DNA of 36,806 nt from Priapulus caudatus. Lineage: Eukaryota > Priapulida > Priapulimorpha > Priapulimorphida > Priapulidae. Position 1 is the first letter of the stretch. Each line of letters begins with the position of its first letter. The notes below the pieces were generated by a model. It was given only the letters and a program-made list of their open reading frames with translations, had not been told where the DNA came from and searched no databases. Where the stretch lies: assembly GCF_000485595.1 (NCBI RefSeq), contig NW_014577110.1, positions 117,104-153,909 of the forward strand, in the 5' to 3' direction. Below are positions 10,871 to 20,210 of the stretch, one piece after another. Position numbers and translations under genes: made by a program.

Positions 10871-11086
10871 CCACTGGAACAGTATGACACGTAGGTTGTC
10901 CGTGATAATATAAACGCGTACAGCGACGGATAGTTAGGGAGAAAGGCGTAACAGCTAAGATTATGTAGTGGAAGATGGTATGGTGCAACAGGGGCAATTG
11001 AGAAGGTACGTGATAGCAGGACCGTAGCTTGCGCGCGGGGGGAGCAGGAGGATTGTTCCCCACCTAGGCCAATATATAGATATTAT

Positions 11087-11131
11087 CAGGAGTAGATAAA
11101 GGGAAGACCCTTTCCCTATTATCTACTCCTG
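11087..11131. mobile_element. 45-bp palindromic micro-insertion (tandem cluster, unit 1)
   Basis: CAGGAGTAGATAA at the left is matched by TTATCTACTCCTG at the right, around an AGGGAAGACCCTTTCCCT core that is itself partly palindromic. ATATTAT borders it on both sides (11080-11086 and 11132-11138). The right-hand heptamer is shared with the next unit. Confidence 0.75.
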
Positions 11132-11138
11132 ATATTAT

Positions 11139-11190
11139 CAAGAGCGTATGAAGAAGGCTATAATTGTATTTAATGTATTATTAGCCCTTG
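11139..11190. mobile_element. 52-bp micro-insertion (tandem cluster, unit 2)
   Basis: It begins CAAGAGCGTATGAAGAAG, nearly identical to the left arm of the element at 2364, and ends CCCTTG. ATATTAT lies immediately before (11132-11138) and after (11191-11197). The inner arms pair poorly, so the right half has probably diverged or been replaced. Confidence 0.6.
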
Positions 11191-11197
11191 ATATTAT

Positions 11198-11298
11198 CAG
11201 GAGTGGATAATAGAGACTACTATTATCCTATTATCCTATTATCCTACTATGATCCTACTATTATCCTATATATAGAAACTCTCTATTATCCACTCCTG
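11198..11298. mobile_element. 101-bp micro-insertion (tandem cluster, unit 3)
   Basis: The arms CAGGAGTGGATAATAGAGA and TCTCTATTATCCACTCCTG are exact complements of 19 bp. They enclose a core with repeated TTATCCTA units (about 11220-11270). ATATTAT borders it at 11191-11197 and 11299-11305. Confidence 0.8.
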
Positions 11299-11377
11299 AT
11301 ATTATTGCATAGCCAATAGCGAACTGTCCTCGGTCAACTGCCAACAACGTTGGCCACACGAAACATTGCTACCCCGC

Positions 11378-11469
11378 AAAATGAGTTAGCTATACGCTCC
11401 TGGGTACGGTTAGGGGAGATGGTGAAATGAGTTAGCTATACGCTCCTGGGTACGGTTAGGGGAGATGGT
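11378..11469. repeat. 46-bp perfect tandem duplication
   Basis: Two identical 46-bp units run 11378-11423 and 11424-11469, beginning AAATGAGTTAGCTATACGCT. Perfect identity implies a recent duplication. Confidence 0.95.
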
Positions 11470-12745
11470 GAAATGCGTGTGGAGGCAGCTCGGGATAGGT
11501 ATGCTGCAACAAGGAGAAGATGGTATAAAAAAGTGATATAGCTAGTGGTAAGTTAGTAAGGAACGTTTAGGATAGTGTCGCGAGGTAAGGAGAATACAGG
11601 TGACAGTGTATGTGGTGTAGCTAGTAGATGAGCTTGGGGCAAGGTGAGAACATCCCTGGGCCAGGTAAGGGACGTGGGGTAGGTTGTCAGAACCAGTTTA
11701 AGTTCAATCACGGAACGTATACATTATGCTATTGTGGAGCTGGCCTCATTATATCTCAAGGCACGAGTTTATTCCATGTAGTTATAGATTATGTATTCGC
11801 GTATATTTGAGTATCACGCAATGTAAACTTTATGCCATAACGTGAACGCATTAGACATATCTTCAAAGAATACCTGTATTTTAAGATTAGCATGTATAAG
11901 GTGATACGTACTGTTTAAAATGACAGACGTCTTATTCCGTTGTCAGGCATACACTTTATGACAGTAATGAATTATAAATTTCGACAAGAAAATAATTGAC
12001 GATGTTATATTAAATTTATCTTTTCTAGGCGTGGCGCCAATTTTCACAGGGCTCCTGTTGTTACACACAGGCTATAATCTTTACGGTTTTATATCAAGTT
12101 CAACCACTGTCTCACAACGATTACTGACCAACTCTCAATTTCACATAATTTTATCAAACAATTAAAAGCCAGTAAACACGGGTAAAATGTCATAGAAATA
12201 TTGCAAACTCGGCGATACGCCTGTGCGCGGTCATAAATTCGTCTCATTTCAACACTTTCATTTCGTTTCATTCATATTTCGTATATCGGCCAAGAGGAGC
12301 AACGGGATTCCTCTATATCAGTTAAAAAATCTCTGAATACTTTAAGAATCCTTCGAATGCAACGCGTTTCTCTCCGTTTCCTGTTGCCTATTAATCAGGA
12401 GTTGATGATATATCTGAAATGACATCACGCGTAACTGCGCTCATCCGTTCTCGGTCATGAGAGTGGACTTGTGCGGGCTGCGAACTGTAACTGTACCCAG
12501 CACACCCGGATGTAACCGATCCGAACGTCTGCGTTGTGAGACTCGCGGAACAGATGCAGAATAACAGCAGGTTCGCAAGAACTAGGATACGCGCGCCAGC
12601 CAACGGGAATGATCATGGAGGAAACGGGAAGGATCCCGGCGATTGCACGGATTCTCGTGATTCCACCGTTGCAGTTGCATTCTCGGTGTCGCTATCTGTC
12701 TAGTGTCTCGTGTCACTAGCGTACGTAGTTCGCTAGCCCAGCGTT
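11470..12745. other. intronic, no gene recognised
   Basis: No convincing feature. A minus-strand frame (12391-12603) has a hydrophobic N-terminal run resembling a signal peptide, but it has no ATG start and is preceded by an in-frame stop; it is discussed among the rejected items. Confidence 0.5.
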
Positions 12746-12825
12746 ACCACCCACAGCATCCCACCCACCCATCGTACGTACCCCTCCTCCACATCCCCCC
12801 CCACCACCACCCACCACCCACTAAA
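12746..12825 (-). repeat. C-rich block, G-quadruplex candidate on the minus strand
   Basis: Runs of three to eight C occur within CCCACC repeats. The minus strand therefore carries many closely spaced runs of three or more G, enough for several quadruplex arrangements. No promoter or exon is evident next to it. Confidence 0.7.
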
Positions 12826-13009
12826 CCTAATACAGTAAACAGCGCTGGCTCTGTCACGCGCTGGGTGCGGATCGTTGTGTGAACAAGATGGCAAGCTGCA
12901 TCATCAGATGCAAGGCAGGCGCCGTGGCCACGTACGGCGGTCACCGGCTACATTCACACTCGCTCGTCTGGTGCACACGTACACGCAGCACCGGCGTCTT
13001 AGCGCTCCA

Positions 13010-13036
13010 CTGCTGCTGCTGCTGCTGCTGCTGTTG
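13010..13036. repeat. (CTG)8 triplet repeat
   Basis: Eight or nine CTG units precede TTGTAG. It lies in intron 1 and has no sign of being translated. Confidence 0.9.
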
Positions 13037-13212
13037 TAGACGCCCCCCCTCTCCCACCCCACCACCACGAAGCCCTGCTGTTAGACACGTGCAGCATCCG
13101 CATCAGGGTCTGCTGCTTCAGTACTAATAGGCGGGAAATATCATGATCGCCACGCCGTGCCGCGGGGGCATGTATAGCGCCGGGGCGGGCTGGCTATACT
13201 CAACACAGTAGG

Positions 13213-13231
13213 AGGTCTACACAGTGTGCGT

Positions 13232-13276
<45 letters not shown>

Positions 13277-13282
13277 GTGCGC

Positions 13283-13313
<31 letters not shown>

Positions 13314-13443
13314 TGTGCGTAGGGGGGTGTGTGCGTGTGCGTGTGCGTGCGGGTCTGTGTGCGGGTGTGTGTGCGTGCGGGTCTGTGTACGTGCGTGTGC
13401 GTAGGTGTGTGCGTGTGTCTGTGTGTGTGCGCGCACGTTCCTG
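13213..13443. repeat. (GT)n and (GTGC)n compound microsatellite
   Basis: A clean GT run (about 13235-13275) is followed by GCGT tetranucleotides and then irregular GTGTGCGG units. Cys/Val and His/Thr open frames on the two strands are artefacts. Confidence 0.95.
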
Positions 13444-14457
13444 CACACACGTGTGTGTCTGCAGTGTGTGTCTACGCCTCATTAGATCGGCACACCGACC
13501 CTACAAATTATTCACACGCCGACAGACGCGTGTGTGTGAATGCGTGTGTAGATAGATTAGTGAGGCTAGGGAGTGATCACATGCGAGAAGCTGCGTTGTT
13601 ACGAAGCTCAAGGGCTAGACGCCTCTGAGTTGAGCATTGGATATACTGAACTAGAATGTGTACTGGGTGTGTATGGTAGATGTACTGGACTAGAATGCGG
13701 AAAATTAGAGCAAAACTGTCTGTCGCTGACGTGCATGTATGTTTACGCCTTTACGGCTACAGAGTTACTGAAGCCAAGGGTGGGCACATGGCAAGTCTGG
13801 TGGTTGAACCTTGGCACATCTGCGGGCAGGCGTGCGGCAACAAAGACCATATCCCTAGCTTCATATACAGCCAGCCCCGTGGTGCATATCTATTTGCTCG
13901 CCCTACAAGTACAGACGCACGATAAAACTACGCAGTCACGTCGGAAACCTTTTCGTTCGTTGTTTTGCGTTTCCTCGCGCTCTTCAACCATAATATATCG
14001 TGTGCATGACTGAGTAGAAAAACAGACAAGAGGATGTTTGCGCGCAAAAACCCGCCATTCCAGCGACGTGTCGTGCGTGTGTATTGCAATCCCGAGGGTT
14101 AGTTATCGACTACATTACATAGCTTCGAAATCATAGCAATTAGAAAACAACCACAAAAAAGTGTTTCATCATGATCGCGCATGATACTGGATGATACGCA
14201 ACCCATGTCTATGCCCCAGGGGCGCGCGGGGGGTTGTACTATAGGTTTGTTTTCACCACAGAGAGGGCGTGTAGAGTAAGATGGCGGGTTGCTATCACCG
14301 CGGGTGGACGTTTAGGGGATTTTTTGCTTTCTTCCGCGAGAACAAGTCTCTGCATCGATGCTGTCATTGTAGATGTGTAAAATGACCACAACGCTCGTTA
14401 TAGGTTGGTCGTGACCAGTTGATTTAGTTCCGTCTGGTCTGCAAATCCTTTTCTCTC
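13444..14457. other. intronic, no gene recognised
   Basis: Open frames of 80-146 codons (about 13573-14013) exist but show no domain signature, and no splice sites with matching coding content were found. Confidence 0.5.
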
Positions 14458-14486
14458 GTTTTCTACGCTTAGAATGCGTAGAAAAC
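14458..14486. repeat. perfect 11-bp hairpin
   Basis: GTTTTCTACGC and its complement GCGTAGAAAAC are separated by a 7-base loop. T-rich sequence with three GACGATTTTT-like repeats follows. No known role; it lies inside an intron. Confidence 0.8.
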
Positions 14487-14869
14487 GATTTTTATGACGA
14501 TTTTTTCTTTTCTTTTATTATTTTATGACGATTTTTTTATGATGATTACTTGTAATCTGATAGCTATACTGTTGCAGGTGCTTTCTCATTGAACGCGCGT
14601 GAACGTACACTATCCTTGACACTATGTATGAGACTCAGCCGTGAGTGTGCACGTAGCTGCATTGACGTCCTGGCGGTCCGTGCGTATCCGTATTTAAGCG
14701 GACGATCAGTTATCGGCTGTCGAAAATTTATTGCTTCACTAAATATTTTGGATTTATCTCCAAATCATAGGAGAAGATAAGGTATTATATAGAAGCGAAG
14801 AAGTACCGCCATTATTTTACGTTAAAACGAAATCCGATGACATTATGCTACGCGGGTGTTCATGCGGCC
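14487..14869. other. intronic, no gene recognised
   Basis: T-rich at the start (repeated TTATGACGATTTTT), then mixed composition up to the target duplication of the next MITE. Nothing further was recognised. Confidence 0.45.
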
Positions 14870-14877
14870 GCTACTTG

Positions 14878-15331
14878 CACAGGCACTTGGAGCGTTTCAA
14901 TAAAATATAATGCTAAATAAATACGAAATCTATTTACTACCAAAGTCTTAATGTTTCTCTACTCTCTTTCACCTATTATTGCCGACAATTTCCTATCAAT
15001 GCCGTCCAAATGCTCATCTGCAACACACGCTGGTTGCCGCACGCTAGCTGCTGCACACTGACACATAAATATATTTATTTTTATAATATAATATAATAAA
15101 ATAATAAAAAAATAATATAATAAAATAAAAATAAATATTTATATGTCAGTGTGCAGCAGCTAGCGTGCGGCAGCCAGCATGTGTTGCAGATGAGCATTTG
15201 GACGGCATTTACAGGAAATTGTCGGCAATAATAGGTGAAAGAGACTAGAGAAACATTAAAACTTTGGTAGTAAATATAGATTTCGTATTTATTTAGCATT
15301 AAATTTTATTGAAACGCGCCAAGTGCCTGTG
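14878..15331. mobile_element. 454-bp fold-back MITE, 8-bp duplication GCTACTTG
   Basis: This is a second complete copy of the family at 7843-8258. It starts CACAGGCACTTGGAGCGTTT and ends with the complement, with arms of roughly 190-200 bp. GCTACTTG borders it at 14870-14877 and 15332-15339. The shared arm sequence includes AAGTCTTAATGTTTCTCTAC and AATGCTCATCTGCAACACA. The centre differs, being an AT-rich palindrome (about 15065-15145) in place of the AAGAGACTCC core. Non-autonomous and non-coding; the superfamily is unproven, with 8-bp duplications favouring hAT-like. Confidence 0.92.
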
Positions 15332-15339
15332 GCTACTTG

Positions 15340-16662
15340 GGCGCTCATCGTGCATGCATGGTTTTGAGGTCTACCACCGGCGTCTGCGATATGTAGTGTG
15401 TTTAGCTGTCATCGGGGCGGCCTGCTCTCAGACTGTTATGACGTGACCTGAGCCGCCACAGATGTCAACGCACGCAGCCAGCCAACCCCCGCTACTGTTA
15501 GTATCACATGACTCCTTGATGAGCTTATCAAAACAGACGGCCGACGGCAAGCCTCTTTTTCGCGCGCAGCCGTCGTCGCCGGATCGCCATCTCGTCGCCG
15601 CGGTATATGTATATGCATCCCGTTGCCATGACGATCCGTCTCGCGCGAGTCGCATCCTCTCTGCGTGGAGCGTTGTCTGTCGTTATCGGGGAGGTTAAAG
15701 TTGCCAGGGGGACGCGCGACGTGACGTCATCGCAGTTAATTGTTTTTCGTAATTAAGTCCGCCAGCTCATCAGCAACAGTGTCGGTGCGATGGGGGCGGG
15801 CGGGCAGGCACGGTCTGGATGCTGCGAGTTCCGAGAACTGGGATCGCGCGCGGGTTTTTTTTCGTGTTCTCTAGCGCACCGGGGTGGATCGCCGCACGCA
15901 GCGTGACTCAGTACTAGTGTCCGTGTTGTTGTCGTCGTCGTTGCGAGGCAGCGCGCGGTATTTGCGTTTGAAATGCGATTACGTTTCCCGTCTTTTGTTT
16001 GGCACCAGTCGCGGCTTCCTGCATATATATATATATATGCGTGGACGTGTGCCAGGGACGTTGCTACTGTGGAAGTTCACGTAGAGTAGAAGTAAAGTCA
16101 CGAGAGAGTGCGTGCGTGCGTCCGCGCGTGGGTCCGTGCGTCCGGGTGCACACGGAATAGAAGTAAAGTGACAGATTGAGAGTGGTCCAAGGAAAGTATA
16201 AGAAAATATAGAGAACGGGAGATAAGAGAATTGAGATGCTGAGGGAATATACACGATTGTAGCGCGGTGCGGCGCACATTGATATGGGGGAGGTCGATTC
16301 AACAATATATTCACTGCATTTCAGCAAAGTGTGGCAGACCGAATATTAAATACTTTCGGAAATTAAAATGCGCTCGTTAGTATATGTCTAGTTTCTATGA
16401 AAGAGTTATATTTCAAGAGTTCGCTGGTGTTTATCTGACGCCTGAAGCCGGGTTTACACTGCCAACTTTGAGTTGGCGAATTGCCGAATCGTACCAACTT
16501 CGCAATTTCGCAATGACTCGCACACCTTGCAATGTTGCGCGTTACACTGGAGTCCCTGTGTCACGTATAACAGCACTGTCTAGAAAATGACCTCGTAGAT
16601 CTAGTGTTGTGTCACATTTCATCATAACCATCGTAACCATCAATTCATGGTGAATACACTGC
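15340..16662. other. CpG-rich intronic stretch, no gene recognised
   Basis: The portion 15420-16000 is noticeably richer in CG dinucleotides than its surroundings, for example GCCGTCGTCGCCGG and GTCGTCGTCGTTGCG. That could mark an internal promoter or unannotated first exon, but I found no start codon with a matching donor that I can defend. 16440-16570 contains TTTACACTG-like repeats that may be old transposon sequence. Confidence 0.4.
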
Positions 16663-16710
16663 AGAATAACCGCTTACACTGTAGTTTTCTCGCGCTCCTG
16701 CTGGCTAATG

Positions 16711-16899
16711 CTCCATTAAGAGTGTTCCTAACTTTGATATCATTAATGATTAATGATTGATAATTCTAACCCTAACCCTAACCCTTACCCTAACCTAAAT
16801 GACATTAAACCACAAACTAATATATGACCAATATATATATGTATATATATGTTATTATGACCATTAATGACATTAAAGTTGGGAACACTTCTAATGGAG
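16711..16899. mobile_element. inverted-repeat element enclosing telomere-like units
   Basis: CTCCATTAAGAGTGTTCCTA at the left is matched by the minus-strand reading of the right end, CTCCATTAGAAGTGTTCCCA. The match continues through AACTTT and CATTAATG. Weaker complementarity extends outward (CTGTAGT and CGCG blocks on both sides), so the true element may span about 16663-16945. No clean target duplication was identified. The centre holds CCCTAA repeats and a TATATATG tract. Confidence 0.6.
16766..16798 (-). repeat. interstitial telomere-like (TTAGGG)n
   Basis: About five CCCTAA-type units on the plus strand, one or two altered (CCCTTA and CCTAA). It lies within the inverted-repeat element and is a short interstitial block, not a chromosome end. 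Confidence 0.85.
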
Positions 16900-17353
16900 T
16901 ATCACCCCTCCTGCTCGCGTTTACTACAGTAACTTCCACGAGGTGTCAAGCTGAGTGCATGCCCCACACAGAGCTCTGTCTCACTACATTAGCCGCCCGA
17001 CCTGCCTGTCACCACCACCTCAGGTTCGTCTCCCGCACACGATCTGCTTACTGATTGACAGCGGCGGTGTGCCGTGCTAAGTGACCATTGCATCCGCGCT
17101 TGTCCCTAGTGAACTATGGCCGGACAAATATTTACCCCACTTCTGCAGCCAGTGCGCGTAGCCGCGCGCCCCTCCCGTCTACTGTACATGCTAGAAAGAG
17201 GCGTGGAGCCACAACTGACGCCACGAGCCTCGTGTACGTTGCTATATATATATATATCAGTAGTAGATAATAGGGAAGGAGTGTGACTTCAATAAACAAG
17301 GGAAATTCGTCATTCACTAGCCTTAGAATAGGCGAGTGAACAACTGCCCTGAG
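16900..17353. other. intronic, no gene recognised
   Basis: Mixed composition. A solitary TATCAGTAGTAGATAATAGG at about 17256-17275 resembles one arm of the micro-palindrome at 11087, but no partner arm was found. Confidence 0.4.
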
Positions 17354-17479
17354 CATACTCTATGTGGTAGCAACTGTTAGTGTAGTGGACAACTGGCTCC
17401 CTGCGCATGCTCTATGTGGTAGCAACTGTTAGTGTAGTGGACAACTGGCTCCCTGCGCATGCTCTATGTGGTAGCAACT
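17354..17479. repeat. 52-bp tandem repeat, about 2.4 copies
   Basis: Units start at 17354, 17406 and 17458, each with CAT(A/G)CTCTATGTGGTAGCA. The first two full units differ by only a few bases and the third is truncated. Confidence 0.92.
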
Positions 17480-18296
17480 ATTGGCGGCTATACATTCTTA
17501 ACGGGTCGTCATGAGCGCTGACCGTCATAGTAACTCTCGTCACATGCTGGCTTACACTCATGTACGTTTCAGGGAGATTTTTGTACACATAAACAAACAG
17601 ACACATTGGCATGCTCGCTATTTTCTACAAGCATGTGTATGTTCTAGTTTGTAAATTGCGTCGATGCTGCACTTATTACAATGTCTGCAACTGTTCATCT
17701 GTAGGTATAGCCGATAGGCGGTGTATACATAAACAGTCCTATAGCTTTCGATACATCTGGTCATGGCATGTGACGTGAAAGGTTTTCAACTTTTCAGAAC
17801 GCCTGTTGCCTGCGGTGGTTGCATACGAATGTTGTGGCGGAGCCACTGTGAACTAAGCGGTCAGTTTGCTTTTTATGTCGTTGTCCATGGAAGTCGCACT
17901 GTACGCCACGATCGAATTCCACGTAAAATGCTACTTATAATAACTATAACAGTGGCAGATGAATTTTTAAAGTGATACACTGACACTTTTTTATGATTGT
18001 CATGATTTGGCTGACAGTTGAGACAAAGTTGCCCTAATACAGGCTGTGGTGTTTCGGGTTGTTTGATTTTCGGTGTTTTTAAATAGCAATACGTTTTCAG
18101 AAAACCTCATCCCGTATTTTCTGCTGAAAACATCCGGGTAACATCTTTGCACGTGCGAAGCGTCTCAGCGCGCGTCTGAAGGTCGAAGGTCGAAGGTCTT
18201 AGCGCGCGTCACAGCATACCAAATATACCACGGCTGCGCTTACAGTTTGTGCTGCCATCTGCCGGACTGTTTTATGTACATTGGTTCTGGCCCAGA
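17480..18296. other. intronic, no gene recognised
   Basis: Nothing recognised except a short AGGTCGA triplication near 18179-18199, bordered on both sides by AGCGCGCGTC. Confidence 0.45.
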
Positions 18297-18518
18297 CTCT
18301 CTCCCTTGCTCCCTCCCTCCCTCCCCCTCTACTTCCTTCCTTCCGCCATCCCTCCTCTCTCTCTCTCCCTTACTTCCTTCTGCCGACAACCCCACTCTCT
18401 CTCGTGTCTCTCTGTCTTTCTCTCCCTCCTCCCTCCCTCCATTCATCCCTCCCTCTATACTTCCCTCTTTCCCAACCTCCCTCTATCCATTCTTCCATCC
18501 TTCCCTCTCTCCCTTCCT

Positions 18519-18574
<56 letters not shown>

Positions 18575-18692
18575 CATCCCCCTATCACCCTTCCCTTTAT
18601 CTTTCTCCTTCCCTTTCTTCATCCCATTCGTTCTTTCCTCTCTCTCTCACGGCCTTCCCACCTCTCTCGCTCCCTCTCTCTGACATACTACT
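18297..18692. repeat. long polypyrimidine tract upstream of exon b
   Basis: About 400 bp of almost pure C and T, with CCCTCC, CTTCC and an uninterrupted CT run at about 18525-18571. It ends about 50 bp before the acceptor of the PH exon. Overlapping Ser/Leu/Pro frames in all three forward phases are artefacts. It could act as a strong binding region for pyrimidine-tract proteins and can form triplex DNA. Confidence 0.9.
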
Positions 18693-18743
18693 GTCTCTAT
18701 TTCTCGCATGCGTTTACATATTTGTGTGTTATTGTTGTTACAG

Positions 18744-18895
18744 CCTGACACCATTCCCCAAGGTGTTATTGACATGAACAAGTGTACGGATGTGCTGAGA
18801 TCCGAAGGCACCACTGGTCACGAATACTCCATCACAGTGACCGCTTCTGGCAAGAGCGAGTATCTCAAGGGCACTAGCCGCGAGGAAATCAACTG
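18744..18895 (+). CDS. osp/MPRIP: MPRIP/outspread, PH-domain exon b
   Basis: A 152-bp exon from a TTGTTACAG acceptor to a GTACGG donor. It encodes about 50 residues starting PDTIPQGVIDMNKCTDVLRS and ending in EEIN plus two bases of a Trp codon. The PQG-ID(M)N-KCTDV segment corresponds to PH strands 3-4 as known in MPRIP (LPQG-IN-NQCTDV). A following strand-rich part ends in the C-terminal helix. It enters in phase 0 from the 4057 exon and leaves in phase 2. The GTACGG donor is the weakest of the four, but the reading frame restores perfectly across it. Confidence 0.92.
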
Positions 18896-19323
18896 GTACG
18901 GAACGTTTCTTCACCCGCCCCAGGAGAAATACGTGCCAGATATTCGCCCGGCTGAGGCATATCTCGTGCGGCCTCTCCTATCCTAGTAATGTTATTGAAT
19001 AGTGGGGTGCTTGGTAAAAATCAACTAGGTGCTGTATTCGATGCGCTAACTGATAATAAGTATAACGAGTAGGATCTGAACGCTCTTATATACGTAGTAA
19101 TTTTAAGAGTTGGTGTTGGGTCAGTCACTCAGGTGGACTGTGTTAATGCTAACTGTCTGGTGACTACAGATGGTAGAGTTTGTGATGCATTTCATGAATC
19201 TTGGTGTCCGACCAGCTGGAATTTGAAGGTGAGATCAGCTAGTTAGAGGAGCAGGGAGCAACTGCTGCTATGAGTATGAAGCAACGTGAGTGAGAGTAAT
19301 CACTGTTGCTCTTGTATCCTCAG
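18896..19323 (+). other. intron 2 of MPRIP/osp
   Basis: A 428-bp phase-2 intron, GTACGG to TATCCTCAG. It carries a few stop codons soon after the donor in the reading frame and nothing else notable. Confidence 0.88.
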
Positions 19324-19444
19324 GTGGTATGATGTCCTGGTGATGTTCCCACGCAGTCTGAAGACGAGGCCAAAACGCGTCACTTACCCCACCAGCAAGC
19401 AGTCAATACCCACCCCTGACGAAATCAAACGCCAGCAGGAGGAG
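19324..19444 (+). CDS. osp/MPRIP: MPRIP/outspread, end of PH domain and linker start
   Basis: A 121-bp exon whose first base completes the Trp codon split by intron 2, giving NWWYDVLVMFPRS. This is the C-terminal PH helix with its near-invariant Trp; MPRIP has a comparable W-x-x-M-L-x-V-Y-P-R. A basic stretch (KTRPKRV) follows, then a segment ending PDEIKRQQEE, which looks like the start of a helical or disordered linker. The exon ends in phase 0 at a GTAAGC donor. Together the three exons give about 113 residues of the PH region. Confidence 0.92.
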
Positions 19445-20210
19445 GTAAGCCCCACATTTTGCACAACCCCTATAGAGTGGAAGCAGAGAGTTGCTAGAGA
19501 GGCCGTGTTTTGTCTACAACAGGCAACAAGCAAGTAGCATTTACTGCATGGTCACGACCTTATAGCCGGACATTTTCAATTGCATTCTTGCATAACGTAT
19601 ATATGTTTTTGTTGTTGACCATTTATGAGTTAGCCTACCTAAGTATACTTACCAAAATGTTATTATCTCTTAAATTTATTGTGTTTGCTGTCCCTGCTAA
19701 GTTTCAGTTGGTACAATTGATAAAACTTAAAACTGTTAAACCATTAAAATGCACTTTTGTAAGTACTAATATGGTAAATCAAGTTCTAAAAGTAAGCATT
19801 CTCAATACAATACATATTCCTGAACATTTAATGAAATTATTTAGATTTAAGAAATGCATGCTATTTGACACGTTTGGTTTTGTACACAACAGATGTTGTG
19901 TGGTTTCGCAAGAAATAATCGGTATGTCACATTCCCAACCAAATTCCAGACATATTTTGAAGGCACTGCGTCTCAGTTTCCTGTATAGTAATATTCTCTA
20001 CAGTGCGATTTTCTCACCACATCACTTTAAGTAAAATTGTATATATTTGCTAATCCAACGATATATTATAATACATACATAGCATGAAATTGTGTGTATT
20101 TGAATACTTCATACCTCTGTTTGCCCACAGGTGGCAGCAGCAACTGCAGCTCTGTAACGCGTAAAAAATGCCGTGTTTTCTGAATACTGTATACCGCTGC
20201 CTTCCCACAG
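19445..20210 (+). other. intron 3 of MPRIP/osp
   Basis: A 766-bp phase-0 intron from GTAAGC to CTTCCCACAG. It is AT-rich and contains an accidental open frame (about 19510-20034, no ATG start). Its last 120 bp contain a duplicated acceptor region. Confidence 0.88.
20091..20160 (+). promoter_or_regulatory. duplicated 3' splice acceptor with in-frame stop
   Basis: TGAATACTTCATACC...TTGCCCACAG followed by GTGGCAGCAGCAACTGCAGC is a diverged copy of the genuine acceptor 80 bp downstream (TGAATACTGTATACC...TTCCCACAG, then ATGGCAGTAGCAGCTGCAGC). If spliced at 20130, the phase-0 frame reads VAAATAAL and then a stop at 20155-20157. It is either a decayed duplicate or an alternative acceptor yielding a protein that ends after the PH domain. 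Confidence 0.65.

Larger units (their letters stand above)
4123..18743 (+). other. intron 1 of the MPRIP/osp gene
   Basis: The 14.6-kb intron starts GTAAGTAC and ends GTTGTTACAG. It interrupts the PH domain between the conserved SLDEH and PDTIPQG segments and keeps phase 0. It contains most of the minisatellites, microsatellites and miniature transposons listed below. No nested gene was convincing on either strand. Confidence 0.85.

Noticed and set aside
12391-12603. Minus-strand frame with a hydrophobic, signal-peptide-like start (secreted peptide candidate)
   Set aside because: The apparent start codon is TTG, an in-frame stop lies four codons upstream, and no acceptor in the right frame was found. 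The hydrophobic run is probably chance.
17250-17285. TATCAGTAGTAGATAATAGG as a micro-palindrome copy
   Set aside because: Only one arm is present, and no complementary arm or duplicated heptamer was found nearby.
18247-18777. Long Ser/Leu/Pro frames in all three forward phases
   Set aside because: They are a direct result of the polypyrimidine tract, and the true exon begins at 18744 in a supported frame.
19510-20034. 174-codon open frame inside intron 3
   Set aside because: It begins with TTG, lies in AT-rich intron between two well-supported splice sites, and shows no family resemblance.
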